Origin: Rhodospirillaceae bacterium bin65
Lineage (GTDB): Bacteria; Pseudomonadota; Alphaproteobacteria; Bin65
Direction of reading: 5' to 3'
NCBI GenBank assembly: GCA_002238725.1
Contig: MPMX01000022.1
Span: 1-60,539, forward strand
Length of the DNA stretch: 60,539 bases
Shown one piece after another: positions 27,102 to 38,293 of the stretch. The position numbers and the translations under genes were made by a program. The notes below the pieces were generated by a model. It ran no database searches and was not told the DNA's origin. It was given only the letters and a program-made list of their open reading frames with translations. How positions within the stretch are numbered: the stretch's first letter is position 1; each line of letters starts with the position of its first letter.

Positions 27102-27743
27102 TCAGGTCGCCGGCGCGGCCTCGACGTCGAGATCGCCCGGGTCTTCGTCGCGCCGCCGCCGGCCGAACGGCGAACGCATGGTGGCGAACTGCTCGGCCCG
27201 CTTGAGGTTGCGGTCGAGCGCCGCCATGGTCTTCGCCATGTCTTCGCTGTCGTCGCGCAGCCAGACCTGCACGGTCGCGGCAAAGACGACCGCGAGGCCC
27301 TTGACCCGAAGGGCGCCGAGCCATCCGGCCGTGCTGATGCCCGCCGCCTCCAGCATCCAGCGCATGGAGCGCAGCAGCCGGCAGCCGCCGCACAGGATTT
27401 CGGCAACGCCGCCGCTGCCGGCGTCGCGCACCACGGCGCGGATGCCGTCCTTGTGGGGATTGAGCGCATCGAAGCGCCGCATGAGGATATCGAACAGCCG
27501 GTCGCGGTAGGAGGTGTCCTCGTCCGCGGATTTCTGCGCTCCCTCCAGGACGGTCCGGTCGACATGACGGAAAAGGCCGTCGAGCACGGCATCCTTCGAC
27601 ATATAGCGCTCGTGCAGTTCAGCGAGCGTGAGGCCGGCTTCCCCTGCAATATCGGCAAGCCGCGTCCTGCGCCAGCCGATCCCGGCGGCCACGCGCATGG
27701 CGGCTGCATGGATGTCGCTGTCGGCAATGGTCTCCTGGGCCAT
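27102..27743 (-). CDS. TetR-like transcriptional regulator
   Basis: 213 residues. The N-terminal HTH (about residues 10-55: WRRTRLADIAGEAGLTLAEL, then YMSKDAVLDGLFRHVD) follows the TetR_N pattern; the C-terminal ligand domain is not assignable. ATG 27743 follows GGGAGAAACCG. Divergent from the rpoH-like gene across 184 bases, so it may regulate itself or that sigma factor. The COQ9-like branch of TetR-fold proteins is an alternative. Confidence 0.72.
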   Translation of the reverse strand: MAQETIADSDIHAAAMRVAAGIGWRRTRLADIAGEAGLTLAELHERYMSKDAVLDGLFRHVDRTVLEGAQKSADEDTSYRDRLFDILMRRFDALNPHKDGIRAVVRDAGSGGVAEILCGGCRLLRSMRWMLEAAGISTAGWLGALRVKGLAVVFAATVQVWLRDDSEDMAKTMAALDRNLKRAEQFATMRSPFGRRRRDEDPGDLDVEAAPAT

Positions 27744-27927
27744 CGGTTTCTCCCTCAAACTGCCGGGGGATATTGCCCAATCTAGCACGGAATTCGGTCG
27801 CAGCGGTTCCAATTGTCGTCAGATTGTGCGAATTTCGCCGGGCCGGGCGGTGTACATCGCACCGTTCCGGGCACCGCGAAGGCCTCCCCGCCCGATCGGC
27901 CGAAGGCGGGTAATCCGGATCGCCACC

Positions 27928-28767
27928 ATGCCCCGGCCTGGTTCTGGATATCTGTTTCGAAGAGGCGGACCGACGCTCTCCGTGTCGGTCGAGGAAGAAC
28001 GCGAGTTGACCCGGCGCAGCCAGGCCGGCGACCGCGAGGCGGCGGACCGGCTGCTGCGCGCCCATCTGGCCTTCATCGTCAGCATCGCACGGAAATACCG
28101 ACGCTACGGCGTGCCGATGAACGACCTGGTGCAGGAAGGCTCGATCGGCCTGCTGCACGCCATCCGGAAGTTCGATCCTTCGGCCGGCGCCCGGCTCTCG
28201 ACCTACGCCCGCTGGTGGGTGCGCGCGGCGATCCAGGATCATGTCGTGCGCTCCTGGTCCCTGGTGCGCATCGGCACGACGGCCGCGCAAAAGGCCATGT
28301 TCTTCCATCTGCGCCGCAAGATGGCCGGACTTCGGGCCGGTGCGGAGCCGATGACCGAGGACAGGCTGCGCCCGGTCGCGCGGAAATTCGGGGTGCCGCT
28401 GAAGGAAGCGGTGGCGCTCGCCCGGCGGGCGGCAGAAAAGGACTGGTCCCTCAACCAGCGCATGCGCACCGGCGACCCGGCCGAGTGGGGCGACCGCCTC
28501 GCCGACGAGCGGGAAAGCCCGGAGGAGGCCGCGGCGGGCGCCAGTACCGAGCGGTTCCGCCGGGGCCTGATCGCCAAGGCGCTCGCGTCGCTGAGCGGGC
28601 GGGAGCGGACGATCATCGCCGGCCGCTTCATGGCCGACACCCGCCGGACGCGCGGCGCCATCGCCGCCGATCTCGGCATCTCGCGCGAACGGGTCCGGCA
28701 GCTGGAGATTTCCGCACTGGACAAGCTCCGCCGCCTGATCGGCCGCAAAGGCCTGGAGGCGATTTAG
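27928..28767 (+). CDS. rpoH: RpoH-like sigma factor (sigma-32 family)
   Basis: 279 residues. Region 2 shows HLAFIVSIARKYRRYGVPMN, DLVQEGSIGLLHAIRKFDP and STYARWWVRAAIQDHVVRSW; the RpoH box is present as AQKAMFFHLRR; region 4 ends with ISRERVRQLEISALDKLR. It would direct RNA polymerase to heat- or oxidative-stress promoters. Whether it is the main RpoH or a second paralogue (RpoH2-type) cannot be told; the diverged RpoH box favours a paralogue. ATG 27928 is chosen because upstream in-frame sequence has no homology. Confidence 0.85.
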   Translation: MPRPGSGYLFRRGGPTLSVSVEEERELTRRSQAGDREAADRLLRAHLAFIVSIARKYRRYGVPMNDLVQEGSIGLLHAIRKFDPSAGARLSTYARWWVRAAIQDHVVRSWSLVRIGTTAAQKAMFFHLRRKMAGLRAGAEPMTEDRLRPVARKFGVPLKEAVALARRAAEKDWSLNQRMRTGDPAEWGDRLADERESPEEAAAGASTERFRRGLIAKALASLSGRERTIIAGRFMADTRRTRGAIAADLGISRERVRQLEISALDKLRRLIGRKGLEAI

Positions 28768-28881
28768 GGCGTATCTGTCACTGAATGTATTTTCGGCGAC
28801 TCAGTTCGGCGGGCGGGCCAATCCGGTCGGCGGCGGCGTTTCGCGCGGCGCGCCTATCCTGCCCTGCCGGCCCAACCGCCG

Positions 28882-29787
28882 TTACGGGTTCACGAGCTCC
28901 AGCCCGAGGGTGCGGACCAGGTCTGGCACCTCATCGAGGATGAAAGCGCGAAAGGCGAAGGCGACCGGGCTCAGCACGGATTCGCTCCGGCTCAGCAATC
29001 CGACGACACGCCAAACATTCTCGTCGGCCAGGTCCAGGGCAACGACGCCCTCCGGCAGATCGACGGCGGCCAGCGCGGGAAGCAAGGTCGTTCCGAAACC
29101 GGTCTTCGCAAGCGCGAGCAACGAGGTCACGTTCCGGACATGCATCGATGCCCTTTCCGACAAGACTCTGTAACCGGGCAAGTCGATCGTCTCGGATGCG
29201 CCGTTCAGGATCAGGCTTTGGCCTTCGAGGTCGGCCCAACGCACGAGTTCTCCGGCGACCGCCAGATCGCAGTCGGCGTTGCAGATGACCTTGAAGCGAT
29301 CCCGAAACAGCGGTTCGAAGGCCACCGTTGGGTGAGAAAGGGGCAGGCCTGCAATGCCGAGGTCCGCCTGTCCTGATTCGACGGACCTGAGGACGTTCCG
29401 GCTATCGGTGTCCAGAAGCTCGATTTCAACGCCGGGCCGGTCGAGCACGAAGCCGGGCAGCAACGACGGGACGAGATTGGCCGCGACCGAAGGAACGGAG
29501 GCGAGGGTAAGGCGGCCGACTCGGTTCCTGGCATAGGCGCGGATGCCGTCGATCGTCCGGTCGTAGTTCTGGATTTGGAGGCGTCCCGTTTCCAACATGA
29601 ACGTACCGAGAGGCGTCAGGCTGTTCTTGCGATCGGTCTGGAAGAGTTTGCCCCCCACTTCGTGCTCCAGCTGCTTGAGCGTCATCGAAACCGCCGAGGC
29701 GGTTCGGCACAGCCTTTCGGCCGCATCCTTGATGTTGCCGGCTTCGGCGACGGCGACGAAGGTCCGTAACGCTTCCAGTTTGATCAT
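28882..29787 (-). CDS. LysR family transcriptional regulator
   Basis: 301 residues. N-terminal winged helix (MIKLEALRTFVAVAEAGNIK, then LCRTASAVSMTLKQLEHEVG) and a C-terminal periplasmic-binding-like effector domain. Divergent from the betaine-type operon beginning at 30259, the usual layout for a LysR activator and its target, with a T-N11-A dyad in the 471-base gap. The co-inducer is unknown; a quaternary amine is a reasonable guess. Confidence 0.9.
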   Translation of the reverse strand: MIKLEALRTFVAVAEAGNIKDAAERLCRTASAVSMTLKQLEHEVGGKLFQTDRKNSLTPLGTFMLETGRLQIQNYDRTIDGIRAYARNRVGRLTLASVPSVAANLVPSLLPGFVLDRPGVEIELLDTDSRNVLRSVESGQADLGIAGLPLSHPTVAFEPLFRDRFKVICNADCDLAVAGELVRWADLEGQSLILNGASETIDLPGYRVLSERASMHVRNVTSLLALAKTGFGTTLLPALAAVDLPEGVVALDLADENVWRVVGLLSRSESVLSPVAFAFRAFILDEVPDLVRTLGLELVNP

Positions 29788-30258
29788 GGCGATTGCGGTT
29801 CAGAATAATTTAAAATGATGGCGCCAATTTCGATTCGATTGAAGCCTGTTCGCAAGCGCGACGTCGGTCCCACCCGCGGCTGATACCTTGAATATTTCAA
29901 CTAAATTGAAATAAAAATAAAAAATATCGAATTGCCTGAAAGAACCCGCCCTTTCATGCTGCACAATGAGACCGGGACGCTGGCGCCGATTCACACAGAG
30001 AACGAAGCGGAATTTGCTCGTGAATTGAGCTATTCGCGGTTGAGGCGATCCGGCAGAAAATTGGCGGACAGGGACGGTTTATAGCAGGCGGACAATCACT
30101 TCGCCGACGGCGGCGCAGCGGGTCGCTGGATGCTCGATTGTTGTGCCGCCAAGTATTCTTTAGGTAGATAGTTCGCGCATCAGAATGGCCGCCGTTTCTA
30201 TCGCAACGGCGCCACCGGCGATATGCGGGATAGAAACAAAACCAGGGAGTGATCGAAA
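29788..30258. other. 471-base divergent regulatory region with an AT-rich core
   Basis: No gene is seen. About 29880-29935 is strongly AT-rich and contains TATTTCAA-CTAAA-TTGAAATA at 29893-29913, a perfect 8-bp dyad containing the LysR-type form T-N11-A (TCAACTAAATTGA). The rest shows no clear structure. Confidence 0.5.
29893..29913. promoter_or_regulatory. Candidate LysR operator (8-bp dyad)
   Basis: TATTTCAA (29893-29900) and TTGAAATA (29906-29913) are exact reverse complements with a 5-base centre. It lies 106 bases upstream of the LysR start and about 345 upstream of the binding-protein gene, so autoregulation is better placed than activation of the operon unless the promoter is distant. 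Confidence 0.5.
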
Positions 30259-31278
30259 ATGCGAAATCTGAAACTGACCCTCGCAGCAGCGGCCATCGCA
30301 GCCATTGCGGCGGCGCCGGGAACCGCCCAGGCGGCGACCGGCTGCGGCACTAAGGACGAGATCACGATCGCCAGCATGACCTGGATGTCGGGCATCGTCC
30401 TGGCGCAGACCGCGCACCGCATCCTCACGGCAGGCTATGGCTGCAACGCCAAGCTGGTGCCCGGCGATACGGTGCCGACGGCAACCAGCATGCTGACCAA
30501 GAACAAGCCTCACATCGCGCCGGAGCTGTGGATCAGCACGGCGTCCTCGATCTGGGAGAAGATCAAGAAGAAGGGCAACGTCTACAAGGCGAGCGACGTG
30601 TTCAGCGAGGGCGGCAAGGAAGGCTGGTGGATTCCGGATTATGTCGCCAAGGCCAACCCCGGCCTCAAGTCCATCGGCGATCTCAAAGACCCGAAATACA
30701 TGAAGCTCTTCGTCGAGGCGCAGAGCGACGGCAAGGGCCGGCTCTATGCCTGCCCGCCGGGCTGGGCGTGCGAGATCATCAACGGCAACCTGTTCAAGGC
30801 GCTGGGTCTCGCCAAGGCGAACTACCAGCTCTTCTCGCCGGGTTCCGGCGCCAACCTGAAGGCGTCGATCGCGCGCAACGTGACGCGCAAGAAGGCGATC
30901 CTGGCCTACTATTGGGGTCCGACGGCTGTGATCGGCCGCTACAAGCTCGTGCGCCTGACCATGCCGGCCTACGACGCCAAGAAGTTCCTGTGCCTGACCG
31001 ACAAGAACTGCACCAATCCGCAGGTTTCGGGCTGGAAAGCCGGTGAGGTCGCGGTCGCGGTCGTGACCAGCCTCAAGAAGAAGGCCCCGAACGTCGCGGC
31101 CTTCCTCGGTAAACTGCAGGTGCCGAATGCGGTTATCAACGCGGTGCTGGCCTGGGGCGACGACCGCAAGGCGAGCCCGGAAGATGTCACCGACCATTTC
31201 CTGAAGACGCAGCAGGCGGTCTGGACCAAGTGGGTGCCGGCCGACGTTGCGGCGAAGGTAAAAGCAAGCCTCAAGTAA
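30259..31278 (+). CDS. Glycine betaine/quaternary amine ABC transporter substrate-binding protein
   Basis: 339 residues, OpuAC family. Signal peptide at residues 1-25 (LTLAAAAIAAIAAAPGTAQA). The mature protein has ASMTWMSGIVLAQTAH, VPGDTVPTATSML, HIAPELWIS and cysteine pairs (CPPGWAC; CLTDKNC) that may form disulphides. It differs clearly from ChoX and probably binds another betaine, carnitine or proline-like ligand. First gene of an operon with permease and ATPase, and divergent from a LysR gene. Confidence 0.9.
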   Translation: MRNLKLTLAAAAIAAIAAAPGTAQAATGCGTKDEITIASMTWMSGIVLAQTAHRILTAGYGCNAKLVPGDTVPTATSMLTKNKPHIAPELWISTASSIWEKIKKKGNVYKASDVFSEGGKEGWWIPDYVAKANPGLKSIGDLKDPKYMKLFVEAQSDGKGRLYACPPGWACEIINGNLFKALGLAKANYQLFSPGSGANLKASIARNVTRKKAILAYYWGPTAVIGRYKLVRLTMPAYDAKKFLCLTDKNCTNPQVSGWKAGEVAVAVVTSLKKKAPNVAAFLGKLQVPNAVINAVLAWGDDRKASPEDVTDHFLKTQQAVWTKWVPADVAAKVKASLK

Positions 31279-31303
31279 GAAGAGGCGCCATCGCGAAGCG
31301 ACC

Positions 31304-31340
31304 GGCGGGCGTCCCTTAGGGGCGCCCGCCTTTTCTTTTT
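31304..31340 (+). terminator. Rho-independent terminator between binding-protein and permease genes
   Basis: GGCGGGCGTCCC pairs with GGGGCGCCCGCC across a short TTA loop, followed by TTTTCTTTTT (31331-31340). It lies 26 bases past the binding-protein stop. Partial termination here would give the usual excess of binding protein over membrane components. Confidence 0.85.
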
Positions 31341-31471
31341 GCGGTCAGAACCTTACCGACCGGACGGGTCGGTAGTAAGGTCCAGTTCTCCGGCTGCCGC
31401 CGGTGCGCCCAGTCTTTCCTGGCGTCGCGTGTGCGGCCATCGCCGGAGCCCGCGGGGAGGCGGTATCCGGC

Positions 31472-32344
31472 ATGGCCCAGGAATTTCCCGAACTGTTGAA
31501 TATGCGGGCGGTCCGCATCGGCATCGACGACTCGTTCAACTGGGTTGTCGAGCACTGGAGCGAAACGCTGGAAGAAATTTTCCTGCCGATCGTCCACCTG
31601 CTCCGCGCGATCGAGAATTTCCTTCTCTGGATGCCCTGGTATGTCGTCATCGCGATCATCGTGGCGATGGGCCTGGCGGCGACCCGCAGCAAGTGGGTCG
31701 CCCTGGGGCTCGGTGTCATGACCTTCCTGATGGGCTTTTTCGGCCTTTGGGAGCCGGGCATGAAGACGATTGCTCTGATGCTGACGGCAACCTTTCTGGC
31801 CATAATCGTCGGCATCCCGATGGGCATCGTGATGTCGCGCTCGGACCGGGTCGAACGCATCGCCCTGCCGGTTCTCGACATCATGCAGACGATGCCGATC
31901 TTCGTTTATCTGATCCCCTTCGTCATGCTGTTCGGACCCGGCAAGATTCCCGCCTTGCTTGCAACGATCGTGTTCGCGGTGCCGCCGGTCATCCGCCTGA
32001 CCAATCTCGGCATCCGCCATGTCGACCGCGAGGTCGTCGAGGCCTTCACCGCCTTCGGGGCGACGCGCCGGCAACTGCTGTTCGGGGTCCAGGTGCCGCT
32101 CGCCATGCCGACGATCATGGCGGGCATCAACCAGACGACGATGATGGCTCTCTCCATGGTGGTGATCGCCTCGATGATCGGCGCCGGCGGGCTCGGTTAT
32201 CAGGTCCTCCAGGGCATCCAGCGGCTGGAAATCAGCCGCGGCCTGCTGGCCGGCCTCGCCATCGTGTTCCTGGCCGTCATCTTCGACCGCATCGCCCAGG
32301 CCTATGGCAAGCGCATGCAGCAGCACCTGCATCTGGGGCACTGA
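31472..32344 (+). CDS. Glycine betaine-type ABC transporter permease
   Basis: 290 residues, ProW-like. Several hydrophobic helices; the ATPase-docking EAA loop reads EAFTAFGATRRQLLFGVQVP, close to that of ChoW. Start ATG 31472 follows GGGGAGG; the frame is open from 31403. The ATPase gene follows after four bases, so they are co-translated. Confidence 0.9.
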   Translation: MAQEFPELLNMRAVRIGIDDSFNWVVEHWSETLEEIFLPIVHLLRAIENFLLWMPWYVVIAIIVAMGLAATRSKWVALGLGVMTFLMGFFGLWEPGMKTIALMLTATFLAIIVGIPMGIVMSRSDRVERIALPVLDIMQTMPIFVYLIPFVMLFGPGKIPALLATIVFAVPPVIRLTNLGIRHVDREVVEAFTAFGATRRQLLFGVQVPLAMPTIMAGINQTTMMALSMVVIASMIGAGGLGYQVLQGIQRLEISRGLLAGLAIVFLAVIFDRIAQAYGKRMQQHLHLGH

Positions 32345-32348
32345 GGCC

Positions 32349-33620
32349 ATGACGCAACAGGAAACCAAGATCGGGATCGAAAGCGTCTACAAGATATTCG
32401 GTCCCGATCCCTCGAGCGTTCTCGACCGGGTCAAGGACGGCGCCGGCAAGCAGGAGCTGCTCGAAGAGACCGGCCACACCATCGGCATCCGCGACGTCAG
32501 CCTCGATATCGGGGTGGGCAATATTTTCGTCGTCATGGGCCTGTCCGGCTCGGGCAAGTCGACCCTGATCCGGCACATCAATCGGCTGATCGAGCCGACC
32601 GACGGGCGGATTCTGGTCGACGGCGAGGATGTCCTCCGGCTCGACGCGGAGGCGCTGCGCCATCTGCGGCGCTACAAGATGAGCATGGTGTTCCAGCGCT
32701 TCGCCCTGCTGCCGCACAAGACGGTGATCGAAAATGTGATGAGCGGGTTGCAGATCCGCGACGAGGCCGGCGGCGGGCTGATCCCGAAAGGCGGCCCGGT
32801 CGGAGGCATCGCCAAGCGGTTGGGCCTGTCATCGGGCACAGCGAACGCCGAAGCGCGGGACCGGGCCCAGGCCCAGGTCGACCTGGTCGGATTGCAGGGC
32901 TTCGAGAACCAGTATCCGAGCCAGTTGTCGGGAGGCATGCAGCAGCGTGTCGGCCTCGCCCGCGCACTGGCGACCGACGCCGAGGTCCTGTTGATGGACG
33001 AAGCCTTCAGCGCGCTCGATCCGCTGATCCGCAACGACATGCAGGATCAGCTGATCCAGATCCAGAACGAGCTCAGCAAGACCATCGTCTTCATCACCCA
33101 CGATCTCGACGAGGCGCTGCGCATCGGCGACCACATCGCGATCCTGCGCGACGGCGAGTTGCGCCAGGTCGGCCCGCCGGAGGAGATCCTGATGGCGCCG
33201 GCCGACGACTATGTCAGCCGCTTCGTCAAGGATGTGAACCGGGGCCGGGTCATCACGGTCGGCAGCATTGCCGCCGAATATCCGGCCGTCGAGCTTGTCG
33301 CGGCCAGCTTCGCCGACGCGCTCGGCAAGCTCGAGGCTAGCGAGCGCAACACCGTCTATGTCTGCGACGGCGACGGTCGGCCGGTCGGAGCGGTAACGAC
33401 GAAGATGGCGCAGGAGGGCCGGGATCTCAGCGGCCCGATCGCCGACGATTCGAAGCTCGATCCCGTGCAGACGGTGGACAGCGCCGCCGTGATCGAGGAC
33501 ATGCTGCCGCTCGCCATGAAAAGCGAGGTGCCGGTCGCCGTGCTGGACGGGCAGGGCGCACTGGCCGGCGGCGTGCCGCGCCGTACCGTGCTGTCCGCCC
33601 TGGTGCGCCGGACGGAGTAA
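32349..33620 (+). CDS. Glycine betaine-type ABC transporter ATPase (ProV-like, C-terminal CBS region)
   Basis: 423 residues. Walker A GLSGSGKST, signature LSGGMQQR, Walker B VLLMDEAFSALDP and H-loop ITHD. Relative to ChoV there is an insertion before the signature (about residues 135-175, GGGLIPKGGPVGGIAKRLG) and a longer C-terminal half with CBS-like segments (NTVYVCDGDGRPVGAVTTK; VPVAVLDGQGALAGGVPR) that may sense ionic strength. Last gene of the operon. Confidence 0.9.
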   Translation: MTQQETKIGIESVYKIFGPDPSSVLDRVKDGAGKQELLEETGHTIGIRDVSLDIGVGNIFVVMGLSGSGKSTLIRHINRLIEPTDGRILVDGEDVLRLDAEALRHLRRYKMSMVFQRFALLPHKTVIENVMSGLQIRDEAGGGLIPKGGPVGGIAKRLGLSSGTANAEARDRAQAQVDLVGLQGFENQYPSQLSGGMQQRVGLARALATDAEVLLMDEAFSALDPLIRNDMQDQLIQIQNELSKTIVFITHDLDEALRIGDHIAILRDGELRQVGPPEEILMAPADDYVSRFVKDVNRGRVITVGSIAAEYPAVELVAASFADALGKLEASERNTVYVCDGDGRPVGAVTTKMAQEGRDLSGPIADDSKLDPVQTVDSAAVIEDMLPLAMKSEVPVAVLDGQGALAGGVPRRTVLSALVRRTE

Positions 33621-33644
33621 GGCGCGCCGCCAACCACCGCCGGT

Positions 33645-34124
<480 letters not shown>

Positions 34125-34290
34125 GCGGCTTTCGTGACGCCGGCGGCCGGCCTCGGTCAAGCCCCTTCACGCGGCAGCGGCCCGTGGTTGAGTGCAGCGA
34201 TGCGCCAAATGATCTGTGGTTCGGATCGCCGGCCGGGTGGTAAAGCGTGAATCGATCAATCGTGGCATGTTGATCGCCGCCCGATCCATG

Positions 34291-34402
34291 CGTCCCTCGA
34301 TACGGCCCCTTCGGGGTCTACTCGGGATGAGGGTTTCTCTAACCTCGCCTCCACCCTCACCCTGAGTAGCCCCGGATGCAATCCGGGGCGTATCGAAGGG
34401 CG
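34291..34402. repeat. Paired inverted dispersed repeat, copy D
   Basis: CGTCCCTCGATACGGCCCCT then CTACTCGGGATGAGGG on the left; CCCTCACCCTGAGTAGCCCC, the CCGGATGCAATCCGG hairpin variant and GTATCGAAGGGCG on the right. It occupies much of the divergent tadA-gatC gap and ends 27 bases before gatC, so it may affect the gatCA leader. Confidence 0.8.
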
Positions 34403-34429
34403 AGTTTTCACAGCAAGCGGAGTGCCGTC

Positions 34430-34717
34430 ATGGCGCTGGATTCCGATACGGTGCGCCGGATTGCGCATCTTGCCCGGGTGCGCGTCCCCGAAGCGGAGCT
34501 GGAGCCGCTCGCCGGCGAGCTGTCCAACATCCTGACCTGGGTTGAACAGCTCGGCGAGGTCGACACGGACGATGTGCCGCCGATGACCAGCGCCGTCGCC
34601 GTCCGCCTGCCGATGCGCGAGGATCGCGTGGACGATGGCGGCAAGGCGGAGGCGATCCTGTCGAATGCGCCGGAGGGGGCGCCCGGATTCTTCGCGGTGC
34701 CCAAGGTGATCGAGTGA
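34430..34717 (+). CDS. gatC: Asp-tRNA(Asn)/Glu-tRNA(Gln) amidotransferase subunit C
   Basis: 95 residues, normal GatC size. [20 protein letters not shown] and [19 protein letters not shown] are the family signature. It stabilises the GatAB amidotransferase that makes Gln-tRNA and/or Asn-tRNA indirectly. Stop overlaps the gatA start by one base (TGATG). Confidence 0.95.
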   Translation: MALDSDTVRRIAHLARVRVPEAELEPLAGELSNILTWVEQLGEVDTDDVPPMTSAVAVRLPMREDRVDDGGKAEAILSNAPEGAPGFFAVPKVIE

Positions 34718-36201
34718 TGGCCGGCCTGACCGGACTCACTTTGGCCGGCGCGCGCGCCGGGCTGGCGGCCGGCGATTTCACGTCAGAAGAGTTGACCCGC
34801 GCGCATCTCGACGCCCTGGAAGAAACCAGGCCGCTCAACGCCTTCATCGCCGAGACGCCGGACCATGCGCTGGAGATGGCGCGGGCCTCGGACGCGCGCC
34901 GGGCGGGAGGGCAGACCGGATTGCTCGAAGGCCTGCCGATTGCGGTCAAGGACCTGTTCTGCACCGAAGGCGTGCAGACCACCGCTGGCTCGCGCATTCT
35001 CGGCGGCTTCGCGCCGCCCTACGAATCCACGGTGACCGCCAACCTGTGGGCCGAAGGCGCGGTCATGCTCGGCAAGACCAACATGGACGAGTTCGCCATG
35101 GGCTCGTCCAACATGACCTCACACTACGGCCGGGTCGAGAATCCGTGGCGCGCCGCGGGCAGCAACCAGGCGCTGGCGCCGGGCGGCTCGTCCGGCGGGT
35201 CGGCGGCGGCCGTGGCAGCGCGCGCGGCCCCGGCGGCGACCGGCACCGATACCGGCGGATCGATCCGCCAGCCGGCGGCTTTCTGCGGCATCGTCGGCAT
35301 GAAGCCGACCTACGGCCGTTGCTCGCGCTGGGGCATCGTCGCCTTCGCCTCGTCGCTCGACCAGGCCGGGCCGATTGCGCGCACGGTCCGGGATTCCGCG
35401 ATCCTGCTGCGCGCCATGGCCGGACACGACCCGAAGGATTCGACCTCGGTGCCCGCCCCGGTGCCGGACTACGAAGCCGCGCTCACCGGCGACATACGCG
35501 GCCTGCGCATCGGCATCCCGGCGGAATACCGGCTGGACGGCACGCCGGAGGCCATCGCCGCCCTGTGGGAACGGGGGATCGACTGGCTGAAGGCGGCAGG
35601 CGCCGAGATCGTGGACATCGGCCTGCCGCACACGAAGTACGCCCTGCCGGCATACTATATCGTGGCGCCGGCCGAGGCTTCGTCCAACCTCGCGCGCTAC
35701 GACGGTGTGCGCTTCGGCCTGCGCGAAGCCGGCGACGACGCCGACCTGACGGAAATGTACGAGGCGACCCGCGGCGCCGGCTTCGGCGCGGAGGTCCGCC
35801 GGCGCATCCTGATCGGCGCCTATGTCCTGTCGGCCGGCTACTACGACGCCTATTACATCAAGGCCCAGCGCGTGCGCAGCCTGATCGCGCAGGATTTCGC
35901 CGACGCCTTCGGTCGAGTCGATGCGATCCTCACGCCGACCACCCCGACCGCGGCCTTCCCGCTCGGCGAGAAGATGGACGATCCGATCGCCATGTATCTC
36001 AACGACGTGTTCACGGTGCCCGCGAGCATGGCCGGCCTGCCGGCTATTTCCGTGCCTGCCGGGCTGGACGGTGACGGCTTGCCGCTCGGCCTGCACCTGA
36101 TCGCCAACGCGTTCAAGGAAGAGACGCTGTTCCGCGTCGCCGGGGTGCTGGAGGCAGCGGCCGGGTTCACGGCGCGGCCCGGGCCGGCCGCAAGGGCCTA
36201 A
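34717..36201 (+). CDS. gatA: Asp-tRNA(Asn)/Glu-tRNA(Gln) amidotransferase subunit A
   Basis: 494 residues. Amidase-signature triad visible: Lys in [13 protein letters not shown], cis-Ser in [15 protein letters not shown] and nucleophile Ser in [16 protein letters not shown]. It releases ammonia from glutamine for GatB. ATG 34717 is preferred over GTG 34714. gatB does not follow; the next gene is on the opposite strand and overlaps by four bases, so GatB must be encoded elsewhere. Confidence 0.95.
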   Translation: MAGLTGLTLAGARAGLAAGDFTSEELTRAHLDALEETRPLNAFIAETPDHALEMARASDARRAGGQTGLLEGLPIAVKDLFCTEGVQTTAGSRILGGFAPPYESTVTANLWAEGAVMLGKTNMDEFAMGSSNMTSHYGRVENPWRAAGSNQALAPGGSSGGSAAAVAARAAPAATGTDTGGSIRQPAAFCGIVGMKPTYGRCSRWGIVAFASSLDQAGPIARTVRDSAILLRAMAGHDPKDSTSVPAPVPDYEAALTGDIRGLRIGIPAEYRLDGTPEAIAALWERGIDWLKAAGAEIVDIGLPHTKYALPAYYIVAPAEASSNLARYDGVRFGLREAGDDADLTEMYEATRGAGFGAEVRRRILIGAYVLSAGYYDAYYIKAQRVRSLIAQDFADAFGRVDAILTPTTPTAAFPLGEKMDDPIAMYLNDVFTVPASMAGLPAISVPAGLDGDGLPLGLHLIANAFKEETLFRVAGVLEAAAGFTARPGPAARA

Positions 36202-36419
36202 TCCCGGAGCCGGGCCCGCATCCAGGTCACGACATGCAGGCGCAGGGCGCTGGACAGGTTGCCGTCCGCCGCTTCGTCGACCTCGGCGATCAGGCTGCCG
36301 AGGGAGCGGCCCTCTGCCGCCGCCTTCTCCTTCAGCGCTTCCCAGAAGGGCGCTTCGAGCGATACGCTGGTCCGGTGCCCGCGGATCGTGACCGAACGCT
36401 TCTCGACCCGCGCCGTCAT
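36198..36419 (-). CDS. Ribbon-helix-helix protein (RHH_4 type)
   Basis: 73 residues. [20 protein letters not shown] then [20 protein letters not shown] is the compact RHH_4 fold common in alphaproteobacteria, where it is often called an aryl-sulfate sulfotransferase-like RHH protein. Probably DNA-binding; target unknown. Its stop overlaps the gatA stop region tail-to-tail by four bases, and it is divergent from the DUF1272 gene with a 15-base gap. Confidence 0.82.
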   Translation of the reverse strand: MTARVEKRSVTIRGHRTSVSLEAPFWEALKEKAAAEGRSLGSLIAEVDEAADGNLSSALRLHVVTWMRARLRD

Positions 36420-36434
36420 CGGGAACCGACTGCC

Positions 36435-36677
36435 ATGCTGATCCTCAAACCGGGCTGCGAGTGCTGCGACCGGGATTTGCCGCCCGACAGCGCCGAGGCG
36501 CGCATCTGCACCTTCGAATGCACCTTCTGCGCGGACTGCGCCGAAATGCGTTTGAACGGCATTTGCCCCAACTGCGGCGGCAACATCGTTCCCCGCCCGA
36601 TCCGCCCGGCGGACAAGCTGGCGAAGTTTCCGGCCTCGACCGAGCGGGTGTTCAAGCCGGACGGCTGCACCGCCTGA
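36435..36677 (+). CDS. DUF1272 cysteine-rich zinc-binding-like protein
   Basis: 80 residues. LKPGCECCDRDLPPDS, then ICTFECTFCADCAE and ICPNCGG give eight or more cysteines arranged as two zinc knuckles, matching DUF1272. Function unknown. ATG 36435 begins 15 bases from the RHH_4 start on the other strand, so the pair shares a very short divergent promoter space. Confidence 0.85.
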   Translation: MLILKPGCECCDRDLPPDSAEARICTFECTFCADCAEMRLNGICPNCGGNIVPRPIRPADKLAKFPASTERVFKPDGCTA

Positions 36678-36714
36678 CCCATCCGTTCACCGTCCCGGAC
36701 TGCCGGACTGCGCC

Positions 36715-38115
<1,401 letters not shown>

Positions 38116-38293
38116 CGTCCTTCGCCTGTGCTGAGAAGATGTTGGATAGGACAGGATGTAACCCGCGCCGGACCCGCGGTGAACCGGCAGCGGCGACGCA
38201 TGACGGGCTTGCCCGGATTGCCGGCTTTCGCCGCTTTGACGCTGCTGCGCCATGGTATAGGCTACCGGCAAAATATTCTCCGGAGGGTAAGCC

